A DNA stretch of 64,000 nt from contig JAJKFL010000330.1 in NCBI GenBank assembly GCA_021186555.1, forward strand, positions 27,953,444 through 28,017,443, read 5' to 3'. Below, in pieces: positions 60,801 through 64,000 of the stretch. Both the position numbers and the translations under genes were made by a program. The stretch's first letter is position 1. The number at the start of each line of letters is the position of its first letter. The notes beneath the pieces are model-generated. The model was not told where the DNA came from and did not search any database. It was given only the letters and a program-made list of their open reading frames with translations. Source of the DNA: Reticulitermes speratus (lineage: Eukaryota > Arthropoda > Insecta > Blattodea > Rhinotermitidae).

Positions 60801-63281
60801 CATCTCTTCATCCACTGCTTCGAAGTGGAAAGACACAAAACTTGGCACACATGTTAAGAGCTATTAATTGATGCACAAAAATACCTAAAATCCCAGAAAA
60901 GTGGCACAAATTTAAATCTGAGTGCAATTACTTGGATGTAGTTATAGATTTACCACCACCCTAACCTTTTTTTTTTCTTTAAAAAAAAAAAAAGAGAGAG
61001 AGAGAGAAAGAGAGAGAGAAGAAAGAAGAAGAAGAAGAAGAGAGTGTTTGTATTTATCAGCACATTCCACGCACAGTAAATAAACTGTTTCATATTCTGC
61101 ATCATACCAGGTGCTCAAACAAACATGTCAGAAAATTATTGTTCCAAATTGTAAGTCAGAGACAAAAGCAAAAACAACTTTTTATGCTCCTCATCAATAA
61201 TACAAGGGTAATCAGATACATCAGAATTGGTAGGGCCTGTAGCATGCATGGGGACAATAAGATGTACATAGGAAACTTCATGTGAAGACCTCAAAGGAAG
61301 AGAGTACTTGTGATACACAGGCACTGATGAAAGAATATCAAAAGACATATTCAAAAACAGGATGTAAGGACATTAACCAAATTCAACTGGTACAGGCAAT
61401 GGGGAAGACAGCAATGAACCTCAAGTTCCATAGTTTCTTGGACACCAAAGTGGCTATCACCTCATCCAACTGTTGTACCTTGCTTCCTAGTGGACTGACC
61501 TCTGTGGATAGAAACTGCTGTTCAGTTTTCTGTTGTTGCTTTTTCTGCTGTTTTTCTTCTTGCTGATGTACAGTAGGCTTGAACTTCTTGACATCAGAAA
61601 CTGGTATGTCCTCTTCATCTGAATCACTTAAGCCATATTTGGAGAAGTGGTCAACCTTGCAATAAGGATTAGTTTAATGTAAAAGGAATGCATTCAAATG
61701 TCATAAAGGACATGTATTAGATACAAAAAATAAGTTTGGTACAATGAAGTTCAGTTTACTTCTATTTCCATAAGTTTTCATTTCCTTTCTTAAACAACAA
61801 ACTACTAAACATTATACCAACAATTACTAAACGCCACATTTCAAAACGTCATTACTGATTCAAATGCATAACCTCTTCCTTGCAAGACTTACTACCAGCC
61901 ATTTAAATAACTACCACTGAATGCCATATCCTAAAACAGTTATTCACTTCAAGTTCATTTGCCCTACACACCCCCTTTTTTTGGTAAGTCCCTGATAACT
62001 CAGAGCACGGTCTGATGTGTGGATAAAATATATGACACATCTATGCAACATAATCATTATGGAGGTAAGTACACTTGGGAGGCAGAACTGTGCAACATGA
62101 AAATATAAAGATACTCGCATGCCTGTACATAGAGGTCTGTACTACACTTGGAGGAACAATTCCAGTCGTTCACTGTGGTTTGTTCTGTGATCATTCATCA
62201 CATCTTGCATTCACCTTCACAGTAGACAAGCAAGTAGGCTACTCCAGAAGCATACATGATGACAACATGCAACACAGTTCTGTCTTGCATAACCACTAGC
62301 TAAAATGTTGCTTAATGATTATACCAGAACTCACTGTCATTACAGACCCAATTCTTTTCACAGGGGGAAAGAGCGGGGAAGGAAATGTATATCCTGGACT
62401 GAAACTCATGAATGTAACAACACAATAAACAATATTTCTGACATTTTCTTTCCTAAAACAAAAACTTTTGAGTTTACAATTATCACCACCATTATCAGTG
62501 TCCAGTCTACACAGTCTGATAGACAGCTGAATGGATCCTGTAAATTACAAACAAGTCTTAACAGAAATCTTCTTGGCCCTTTGGCTGGAAAGTGTAAAAG
62601 GAAGAATCAAATGAGACGGCAAATTCATTACAGGAAATCAGAAGGACAAGATCAATTACCAGAACACCTATAAGAAAAAATTTGCTTCATGACTTGCAAG
62701 GGCATACAATAGTAGATAAAAATGTATTAATTTAAACCACCACCACCATCTCAGGTGTGGGCCAGAACAATGTAGTCAGTATGGCAATTTGTTGGACAGT
62801 CCAGGGATTAAATCCCGTTGGGGGCGAGATTTTTCCCACCCATCCAGACCAGCCATGTGGCCTACCCAGCCTCCTACACAATGGGTACCGGGTCATTTCT
62901 GGGGGTGTGACGTTAACCACCCACCCCATTTAGTGCCAAAGTTAAAGAAAGAATAGTGCTACACCTCTGTGCCTTCATGGCAGGTTATAGGGTGAACTTT
63001 ACCTCTACTACCATCTCAGGTACTCACTTTGAACACCCAGGAACCAGTTTGTGGCCGATACTCTAAGAAACGTGTATGCAGTTTGGCACAAACTCGACGT
63101 AACTTCCCTTCATAGTCCATCTGTTTCAGTCGCTCTGTATCTGTGATTGGACCGTGAGTAGTCTTATCCATTGGCCAAACTCGGTCCAAAGTCACTTGTG
63201 CTCGACGGTTTAGCCCACACCCCACTGCAGGCTTCTTCTCGTCATCAGGATACAACATAACTTCCTTGTGACGAAAGTGTA
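30627..63281 (-). CDS. Nup98-96: Nup98-Nup96 precursor, 3' part (autoproteolytic domain end plus Nup96), 15 exons
   Basis: Gene span. The encoded precursor cleaves itself into Nup98 (FG nucleoporin) and Nup96 (Y-complex scaffold of the nuclear pore); this is known family biology. The window holds the end of the autoproteolytic domain (YPDDEKK, LNRRAQVTLD, VWPMDKTT, EYRPQTGSWVFK), the HF/S cleavage site (DHFSKYGLSDSDEED), the Nup96 MGRSFRVGWG motif and the alpha-helical Nup96 domain to the C-terminal LPLPEDYAQQEL block. I joined exons by GT/AG sites and reading phase: 63028-63281, about 61461-61655, 58554-58680, 58168-58296, 53841-54026, 47088-47476, 43665-43884, 42272-42508, 41731-41965, 36949-37215, 36561-36715, 35687-35842, 33876-33973, 31216-31459, 30627-30822. 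All phases agree except for one missing base in exon 36561-36715. About 1,030 codons lie here, about 944 of them from the exon that carries the cleavage site onward. The promoter and FG-repeat exons lie beyond the right edge. Confidence 0.95.
31216..31459 (-). CDS. Nup98-96: Nup96 helical-domain exon
   Basis: Reads ENYKYLHELLEALVPVERSS, then ICGWNNRGQLLWDYLKIIGE and LSGLCARINMLPCPTAMDR. This matches the ENYDYLKGFLEDLAPPERSSL and LCSRIEQI blocks of vertebrate Nup96. The acceptor is attgcag and the donor GTATGT. Phase 1 in and 2 out. Confidence 0.95.
31988..32125. repeat. 69-bp tandem duplication
   Basis: Two adjacent copies of a 69-bp unit opening AACATAATGGTGAGGTATTT, the second starting at 32057. 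They are nearly identical over their full length, so the duplication is recent relative to the decayed LINE around it. Confidence 0.9.
32620..32738 (+). mobile_element. 5'-truncated SINE inside LINE RT
   Basis: Matches the 3' half of the 62.8 kb SINE (GACCACCCACCCTCATTTAG, GTGCCAGGGTTAAAG, GCCTTCGTGGCCTGTTCTAG) and ends in ACTTTACCTTTTTACCTTT. It interrupts the LINE frame between the PQGS and catalytic motifs. Confidence 0.8.
33876..33973 (-). CDS. Nup98-96: Nup96 helical-domain exon (short)
   Basis: A 98-nt exon after a gtacag acceptor, reading RHKDAAYYLIKAGLWTKSHE and then VIMKYIAADAIVN, with donor ATG/GTATGC. It corresponds to LEALCLFKAEHWNRCHKL...ASDAIIN of vertebrate Nup96. Phase 2 in and 1 out. 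Confidence 0.92.
34385..34690 (-). pseudogene. DDE_3 (mariner-like) transposase remnant
   Basis: Minus-strand frame with FLGHWIGRGDS, LCRHVKNTVYSNKIYDTEHL and VAPVDMNMLSQGLVDVCLSW. This parallels the RWIGRGGPIPWPARSPDLTP-LDFFLWGHVK-VY C-terminal block of DDE_3 transposases, with a frameshift at the catalytic SPDLTP segment. Truncated and non-functional; related to the remnant at 40.7-41.2 kb. It lies in a Nup96 intron. Confidence 0.65.
35125..35185 (-). mobile_element. Small LINE 3' fragment
   Basis: Minus strand reads a GVGWINLAQDK-like remnant of the MDWIDLAQDRD segment found at the C-terminus of the 2.2 kb and 19.7 kb LINEs. Confidence 0.4.
35687..35842 (-). CDS. Nup98-96: Nup96 helical-domain exon
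   Basis: Reads SRKAAVLDMLGRHVDLSDNK, then FLHEQLNIPSQWIFEAKAT and LASVCNR. This matches the EKAVRELLTRHCQL...KLRVPAKWIHEAKA block of vertebrate Nup96. The donor is AATAG/GTTAGT. The frame stays open for another 11 codons, with later GTATGT and GTGAAT sites, but only the earlier donor gives phase 2 and joins HKDAAYYL. Confidence 0.9.
36561..36715 (-). CDS. Nup98-96: Nup96 helical-domain exon carrying a 1-base deletion
   Basis: The incoming phase gives SWLLHQVLNALGY, matching the conserved SWHLWEVLRALNY. The similarity then moves to another frame, HISEYSSALVHTSFASQLES and QGLWHWAIFVLLHLKNKK, which also exits in the correct phase for the next exon. Exactly one base is missing, at the AA pair 36677-36678 (TT on the coding strand). 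Without it the first frame ends at an early stop. Acceptor ttttcag, donor GTTAGT. This could be a consensus error, a real null allele, or RNA-level correction; sequence error is the simplest explanation. Confidence 0.9.
36949..37215 (-). CDS. Nup98-96: Nup96 helical-domain exon
   Basis: Completes the split Trp and reads YMCSPVASVTDALLQYENAF, then IWDLCFHLLKLYSSRSHPLN and DPLDYRL. Acceptor tttttag, donor GTAAGC, phase 2 on both sides. The 4.5 kb intron before it holds the larger Tigger copy (38.4-40.6 kb). Confidence 0.94.
37840..38395 (+). pseudogene. Fossil Tigger/jerky-like transposase, N-terminal part
   Basis: Broken frame: an HTH part (KREHIPDICHIRHTHSSVRT, IHDNAEKIKQSARLGTE) followed by a CENP-B-type part (VPYACKQVLVQAKALSVYEN, FSARTGWFTKFTKRYNFHNI, KMRGDNTSSNTVAAEKFF). 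It is interrupted by stops and by a 50-bp LINE tail insertion at 38088-38137. It ends where the younger Tigger copy begins, and no continuation was found beyond 40583. Confidence 0.75.
38088..38137 (+). mobile_element. 50-bp LINE 3' tail insertion with 12-bp target duplication
   Basis: AATTCATGGCTT occurs at 38076-38087 and again at 38138-38149, flanking AAGGCCAAAGCCCACC and a following (GAT)n tail. This is an extreme 5'-truncated LINE insertion into the fossil transposase. Confidence 0.88.
38398..40581 (-). mobile_element. Pogo/Tigger-like DNA transposon, copy 1 (2184 bp)
   Basis: Starts CAGTGAAACCTCTATCCATC and ends with its inverted counterpart (GGATAGAGGTTTCACTG), with TA on both sides (38396-38397 and 40582-40583). 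It encodes a transposase on the minus strand. The end sequence, TA target and CENP-B plus DDE architecture are those of the Tc1/mariner superfamily, pogo group. It lies in the Nup96 intron between exons 41731 and 37215. Confidence 0.95.
38516..40036 (-). pseudogene. Tigger transposase, copy 1 (frameshifted)
   Basis: From ATG at 40036: an HTH of psq/CENP-B type (about residues 10-55; LHERLKIVEEVEKNPGEKRV, IAKRLGLAPSTLNSIFAKKD), a CENP-B DNA-binding domain (about 70-140; ELERVLFSWYQQARASNIPI, NGWIARFKDRHGL), and the first catalytic region (IYNADERGLFY). Short deletions near 39.39 and 39.45 kb and a lost base near 39.32 kb break the frame. The remaining DDE part (FVDNCAAHPKDTSFL, VLQPLDLGVIK) is in another frame at 38848-39309, and the tail with KSYFELRR follows at 38516-38851. 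Confidence 0.9.
40690..41210 (+). pseudogene. DDE_3 (mariner-like) transposase remnant
   Basis: Plus-strand pieces NKCAVYLNAKSQTH, ISLKKWHCIHLMLRMWVSGT, FSDISVTGVSYFEMLSQLVI and AILQQDAAPAHYAADLHAFL correspond to the F..EATFHLNG, W.A....G..G.FFF...VTG..Y..ML and IFQQDGAPPHY segments of DDE_3 transposases. Interrupted by stops, truncated at both ends. Confidence 0.75.
41731..41965 (-). CDS. Nup98-96: Nup96 helical-domain exon
   Basis: Reads GDHYMSSLLAQLGSG, then LADWQDVRADSYINEDRIKL and LDWKRAFALHLW. These match the SGDHRLALLLSQ, LVDWHQLQADSFI and LDWKRSLAIHLWY blocks of vertebrate Nup96. The acceptor is ttacag. The donor GTAATT splits the Trp codon (phase 2). Confidence 0.93.
42272..42508 (-). 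CDS. Nup98-96: Nup96 helical-domain exon
   Basis: Reads VKLYTDADAEKSSHQTIMLR, then AVSEWLEDVVQQKV, and ends LLSGRKILEACQKTQDCG, equivalent to the LTGKRISEACSLAQ helix of vertebrate Nup96. I placed the acceptor at aatacag (just upstream of 42508) because an ATG 12 nt further upstream is preceded in frame by a stop and only this site keeps phase 1. Donor GTAAAG. Confidence 0.88.
43169..43420 (+). mobile_element. tRNA-derived SINE
   Basis: Decayed head (GGATTAGCATACTTGG...GGAATTGTAACTC) and the body segment CCAGTATCCTATTGAATGGG-TACC shared with the SINEs near 24.1 and 62.8 kb. Confidence 0.6.
43490..43640. mobile_element. SINE-like repeat, 'gactgaggaaaacc' family
   Basis: TGGCAGGACTCAGGAAAACC and AACTTCAGTCACAATAGCTG align with the repeats at 7640 and 20100. 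Confidence 0.55.
43665..43884 (-). CDS. Nup98-96: Nup96 exon, start of helical scaffold
   Basis: A 220-nt exon, open throughout, reading EPLEGHLRIQLRYCQSELED, then CPLLMPCVGVDVLHAHC and VWNLCVALWGNLPDLG. These match the PLEL...CPLIVPNLGV...CEALWGHL blocks of vertebrate Nup96. The acceptor is aattcag and the donor GTATGT. Phase 0 in, 1 out. Confidence 0.93.
44757..44956. mobile_element. hAT-type MITE, 200 bp, perfect 8-bp target duplication
   Basis: Starts CATGGGTCTCCAACCCGCGG and ends AGGTTGGAGATCCATG (terminal inverted repeat of about 15 bp). TTGTAAAG lies directly before (44749-44756) and after (44957-44964). The CCAACCCGCGG subterminal motif is typical of hAT elements. No coding capacity. 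Located in a Nup96 intron. Confidence 0.92.
44965..47087. other. Nup96 intron sequence, nothing recognised
   Basis: AT-rich; includes open frames of 80-90 codons on both strands (for example 45269-45535 minus, 46500-46754 plus) without recognised motifs or phase-compatible splice sites. Confidence 0.4.
47088..47476 (-). CDS. Nup98-96: Nup96 exon with GRSFRVGWG motif
   Basis: The largest exon (389 nt). It includes GLVMGRSFRVGWGRDITLL, the most conserved stretch at the start of the Nup96 fold, followed by a divergent loop and VQRLQISGGGKDPSVNFT. Acceptor gcacag, donor ACG/GTTAGT; incoming phase 1, outgoing phase 0. Confidence 0.93.
48091..48265. mobile_element. Pogo-like MITE, 175 bp
   Basis: Starts CAGTAAAACCCCTATTTAAT and ends AAATTGGGGTTTTACTG, its inverted copy. 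TA precedes it; the following CA is probably a mutated TA. The ends are related to the CAGTGAAACC ends of the Tigger copies. Internal TTCACTAAAT words repeat. Confidence 0.82.
48351..48953. mobile_element. Old pogo-like non-autonomous element, about 600 bp
   Basis: Left end CAGTCAAATTTGGATTTTCA and right end ACGTAAAATCCAGGTTTCAC are imperfect inverted copies, with TA at 48349-48350 and 48954-48955. No transposase frame seen. Confidence 0.6.
49279..49317. repeat. Near-perfect 39-bp palindrome
   Basis: GCGTCGTGTGGTA and TACCACACGACGC face each other across one base (49285-49311), and TACAC/GTGTA extend the arms after one mismatch. The neighbouring GTCTTCTGGGTAATTACACG suggests it belongs to a repeat, perhaps a transposon end. 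Confidence 0.85.
50450..50560 (+). mobile_element. tRNA-derived SINE head
   Basis: GCTAGCCTCAGTGTATAGAG (A-box-like) and GGTGCACAAATCCCAGG (B-box-like) lie at tRNA-like spacing. Body not delimited. Confidence 0.45.
50561..53840. other. Nup96 intron sequence, mostly unassigned
   Basis: Part of the 6.4 kb intron between exons at 47476 and 53841. AT-rich without recognised genes. It holds (TA)n near 51330 and (CAT)n near 53703-53725. A more GC-balanced block at 53330-53660 may be an old repeat. Confidence 0.4.
53841..54026 (-). CDS. Nup98-96: Nup96 exon, linker with VPRLPK motif
   Basis: A 186-nt exon after a tttag acceptor, reading DFMELTQFHRGRLLNIDA and then ISVPRLPKSFALFRTQFS, with donor GTGAGA. 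Phases are 1 and 1, joining the neighbours exactly. PRLP followed by a Ser-rich tract resembles the SPRLPIS segment of vertebrate Nup96. The intron before the next exon is 6.4 kb. Confidence 0.82.
54583..54737 (+). CDS. Unassigned plus-strand exon (candidate nested gene, exon a)
   Basis: Open sequence between an aacatgcag acceptor and a GTAAGG donor. It reads SSLYRYVTPAGPQATVPAVQ, then FDPDGFNTDKGISLPLVPLQ and LTASSIISLRL, with two bases left over. It lies antisense inside a Nup96 intron. The composition is unlike the transposase and reverse transcriptase fragments around it. The leftover phase exactly suits the exon at 57231. I do not recognise the protein. A captured gene fragment or an unfamiliar mobile element is also possible. 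Confidence 0.4.
54888..55610 (+). mobile_element. DNA transposon derivative with CCGTATATTCTCG ends
   Basis: 723 bp with terminal inverted repeats of about 30 bp (CCGTATATTCTCGAATCTAA and complement) and TA at 54886-54887 and 55611-55612. It contains a short frame for the DNA-binding domain but no DDE domain, so it is an internally deleted pogo-type element. Confidence 0.9.
55189..55431 (+). CDS. HTH DNA-binding remnant of a pogo-like transposase
   Basis: 80 codons from ATG 55189. SYMAKFKREVIRCAEENGNR, KAAAIFGVDESNVRLWRKHK is the Brinker/psq-like helix-turn-helix (about residues 11-55) used by some pogo transposases to bind their ends. After it the sequence turns to SDDGESDE and stops, where the DDE domain should follow; an internal deletion is the likely cause. 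The intact frame could still encode an end-binding repressor, but that is speculation. Confidence 0.75.
   Translation: MEEGHLKSKRLSYMAKFKREVIRCAEENGNRKAAAIFGVDESNVRLWRKHKAAISGCEASRRKFTYVLCSIMSDDGESDE
55628..57138 (-). mobile_element. Pogo/Tigger-like DNA transposon, copy 2 (1511 bp, internally deleted)
   Basis: Same ends as copy 1 with TA at 55626-55627 and 57139-57140. It lacks the equivalent of 39666-40360 of copy 1 (695 bp); the join near 56915 falls at a shared CTA, a microhomology deletion. The remaining sequence is very similar to copy 1. It starts 17 bp after the preceding element. Confidence 0.95.
55747..56924 (-). pseudogene. Tigger transposase, copy 2 (N-terminus deleted)
   Basis: The HTH and CENP-B domains are gone. 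The DDE region is kept: IYNADERGLFYNVLPD near 56.77 kb and an open 281-codon stretch at 55747-56592 with FVDNCAAHPKDTSFL and VLQPLDLGVIKCYK, through to the KSYFELRR tail. A frame change near 56.6 kb separates the two blocks. Catalytic Asp residues at NADE, VDNC and QPLD are present. Confidence 0.88.
57231..57417 (+). CDS. Unassigned plus-strand exon (candidate nested gene, exon b)
   Basis: Preceded by a strong polypyrimidine acceptor (ctccttcctacag) and followed by a perfect GTAAGT donor. With the two bases carried from the exon at 54583-54737 it reads HELTLQQMWSSNTPVKMVNA, then GVSAAASILSQDHDEKSCQL and LAGALGKIQTLNALYQAAAS, ending in phase 0. It looks like an amphipathic helical region of an ordinary protein. 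No third exon was recognised downstream before 64000, and the function is unknown. The intron between the two candidate exons holds two DNA transposons. Confidence 0.45.
58168..58296 (-). CDS. Nup98-96: Nup96 exon, MKASFFVEEE segment
   Basis: A 129-nt exon between a tttcag acceptor and a GTAAGT donor, reading DEELEKMQQSPTMQLA and then LMKASFFVEEEGDLES. The MKAS-hydrophobic-acidic string corresponds to MKASLLTDEED in vertebrate Nup96. Phase is 1 on both sides. Confidence 0.88.
58554..58680 (-). CDS. Nup98-96: Nup96 exon, acidic linker
   Basis: A 127-nt exon after tttcag, reading MSLGLSDGLLSSDIG, then LLEDDQDMEEGIQ and ending IYG, with donor GTAATG. Incoming phase is 0 and outgoing phase 1, matching the next exon. 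It lies in the poorly conserved acidic linker between the cleavage site and the folded part of Nup96, so its assignment depends on phase continuity and position rather than strong similarity. Confidence 0.8.
58850..59350 (+). pseudogene. Fossil Tigger/jerky-like transposase
   Basis: Plus-strand remnants FIASKKWFDCFRRSAILHNT and HISGE (CENP-B domain end) are followed by decayed DDE pieces, MFISKQEK and PGDTAPGDFNLNHRNTICYS, resembling YISKQEKSAPG...GDTAAGDFKL of Tigger transposases. Many stops. It lies in a Nup96 intron. Confidence 0.6.
59400..61460. other. Nup96 intron sequence, unassigned, with purine microsatellite
   Basis: No gene recognised. A run of 14 G lies near 59414, and an A/GA/GAA simple repeat occupies about 60980-61043. 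The block at 59640-60060 is less AT-rich than its surroundings but matches no family I know. Confidence 0.45.
61461..61655 (-). CDS. Nup98-96: Nup98-96 exon with HF/S autocleavage site and Nup96 N-terminus
   Basis: Starts GTT GAC CAC TTC TCC, so the His-Phe/Ser cleavage triad is codons 3-5 of the exon. It continues KYGLSDSDEEDIPVSD and then a Gln/Lys-rich stretch (EEKQQKKQQQKTEQQ). The acceptor is ttgcaag. The 3' end is ambiguous: three in-frame phase-0 donors exist, after 61500 (GAG/GTCAGT), 61479 (AAG/GTACAA) and 61461 (GAG/GTGATA). I chose the last because the residues VQQLDE resemble a short VEQL block of vertebrate Nup96, but this is a weak argument. Confidence 0.85.
61656..62739. other. 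Nup98-96 intron sequence, nothing recognised
   Basis: Intron between the autoproteolytic-domain exon and the cleavage-site exon. The 122-codon plus-strand frame at 62305-62673 has no recognised domain. Confidence 0.4.
62740..63005 (+). mobile_element. tRNA-derived SINE
   Basis: Head with TTGGACAGTCCAGGGATTAA (B-box-like), then GGGGCGAGATTTTTCCCACC, CTACACAATGGGTACCGGGT, GACGTTAACCACCCACCCC and a GTGAACTTTACCTCTAC end. It ends 22 bp from the exon at 63028. Confidence 0.85.
63028..63281 (-). CDS. Nup98-96: Nup98-96 exon: end of Nup98 autoproteolytic domain
   Basis: Encodes 85 codons, read as (G)TA CAC TTT..., giving VHFRHKEVMLYPDDEKK through RPQTGSWVFK. This is the C-terminal half of the Nup98 autoproteolytic/pore-targeting domain. 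The acceptor is a ttgcag, and the donor is AAA followed by GTGAGT; incoming phase is 1 and outgoing phase 0. A Cys (VGCGLNRRAQ) sits where I recall Glu in vertebrates. The preceding exon, carrying the first half of the domain, is not visible between 63282 and 64000. Confidence 0.93.
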
Positions 63282-63679
63282 CTGCAATAAAATATAAACA
63301 ATAAAACAATAAAGCAATAAACAATAAAACCAAAACCATGAATTCAAATCTGTCATGAGATGTAGTTATACTTAAACATAAGCTGCATCATCTGCTGCTC
63401 ATGGGAATTGTTGACAGTGCGTATCAAGAATCACCTTGTTTCCCTGTCTCCAACAAACACATCATCTGATATACAAAACTTTCATTAGCATAATTAATGT
63501 AAAAGTCTTATGAAATATTACTACTGAAACACATATTTAATACAGATAAATGTTTAGTACTGGCAATAATAACTTAAACCAGCATTTGAAAACAAAGTGA
63601 ACAAGCGGAAACTCTGGTATACTTCAACATCTATGTATCCAAATACCACTGATACGTGAATGTTCTCAAAGCACTTCAT

Positions 63680-63940
63680 AGGTAAAGGTAAAGTTCACTC
63701 TAGAACAGGCCATGAAGGTCCAGAGGGGGAGTACAGGTATAGCTCTACTATTTCTTTAACCTCGGTGCTAGATGTGGGTGGGTGGTCAACGCCACGCCCC
63801 GGCCGCTTGACCCCCGGGAATGACCCGGTACCCATTGCACAGGAAGCTGGGTAGGCCTCAGGGCCAGTCTGGACAGGTGCTGAAAATCTCGCCCCCACCG
63901 GGATTCGATCCCTACACCGCTATCCCGGCCCACCTCAAAG
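63680..63940 (-). mobile_element. tRNA-derived SINE
   Basis: Minus strand: GGGATCGAATCCCGGTGGGG (clear B box) and GCGAGATTTTC lead to TGGTCAACGCC-type body sequence and a tail of GTAAAG-like repeats (AGGTAAAGGTAAAGTTC on the plus strand). The best-preserved copy of this SINE family in the window. Confidence 0.88.
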
Positions 63941-64000
63941 CACTTCATATGACAATAAATTTACAAACACACCACAGAAATTCAGAAACATGTCTAATAA

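Overview
This is a 64 kb stretch of AT-rich, repeat-dense, intron-rich animal nuclear DNA. The two recognisable host genes (cyclin G and Nup98-96), the long repeat-filled introns and the style of the LINE and SINE families point to an insect. The LINE 3' ends coding for GHVARM-like peptides and the SINE heads suggest a cockroach, termite or similar polyneopteran, but that placement rests on general knowledge and is not proven here. There are no operons, CRISPR arrays or prokaryotic features.

Layout. Both host genes lie on the minus strand. (1) Cyclin G occupies about 18.1-6.55 kb in five coding exons whose phases all agree, predicting about 388 aa, with a probable 3' UTR down to about 4.95 kb. 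(2) An intergenic stretch of about 12.5 kb (18.1-30.6 kb) is mostly non-LTR retrotransposon, plus a possible plus-strand first exon at 22.03 kb next to a diverged tandem duplication. (3) The 3' two thirds of Nup98-96 occupy 63.28-30.63 kb in 15 coding exons. The first holds the end of the Nup98 autoproteolytic domain and the second opens with the HF/S cleavage site. The rest encodes essentially all of Nup96, a scaffold subunit of the Y-complex of the nuclear pore. Upstream Nup98 exons lie beyond the right edge. One Nup96 exon (36.56-36.72 kb) is a single base short and cannot be read in one frame.

Mobile elements fill the introns. LINE remnants of at least three types are present: one 5'-truncated copy with a 689-codon reverse transcriptase frame and a nested minisatellite in its 3' region, one nearly full copy inside a TG repeat, and one that has lost its reverse transcriptase. 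Two closely similar pogo/Tigger-like DNA transposons (38.4-40.6 and 55.6-57.1 kb) have TA target duplications. Older Tigger/jerky and DDE_3 (mariner-like) fossils, hAT MITEs with perfect 8-bp target duplications, a probable TTAA MITE, foldback elements and many tRNA-derived SINEs complete the set.

The least explained feature is a pair of phase-compatible plus-strand exons (54.58-54.74 and 57.23-57.42 kb) inside a Nup96 intron. They look coding but I could not assign them. I see no clear new multi-gene system. The best leads are this antisense exon pair, the Nup96 frameshift, the possible -1 slippery site between the two LINE frames, and the reciprocal damage of the two Tigger copies.
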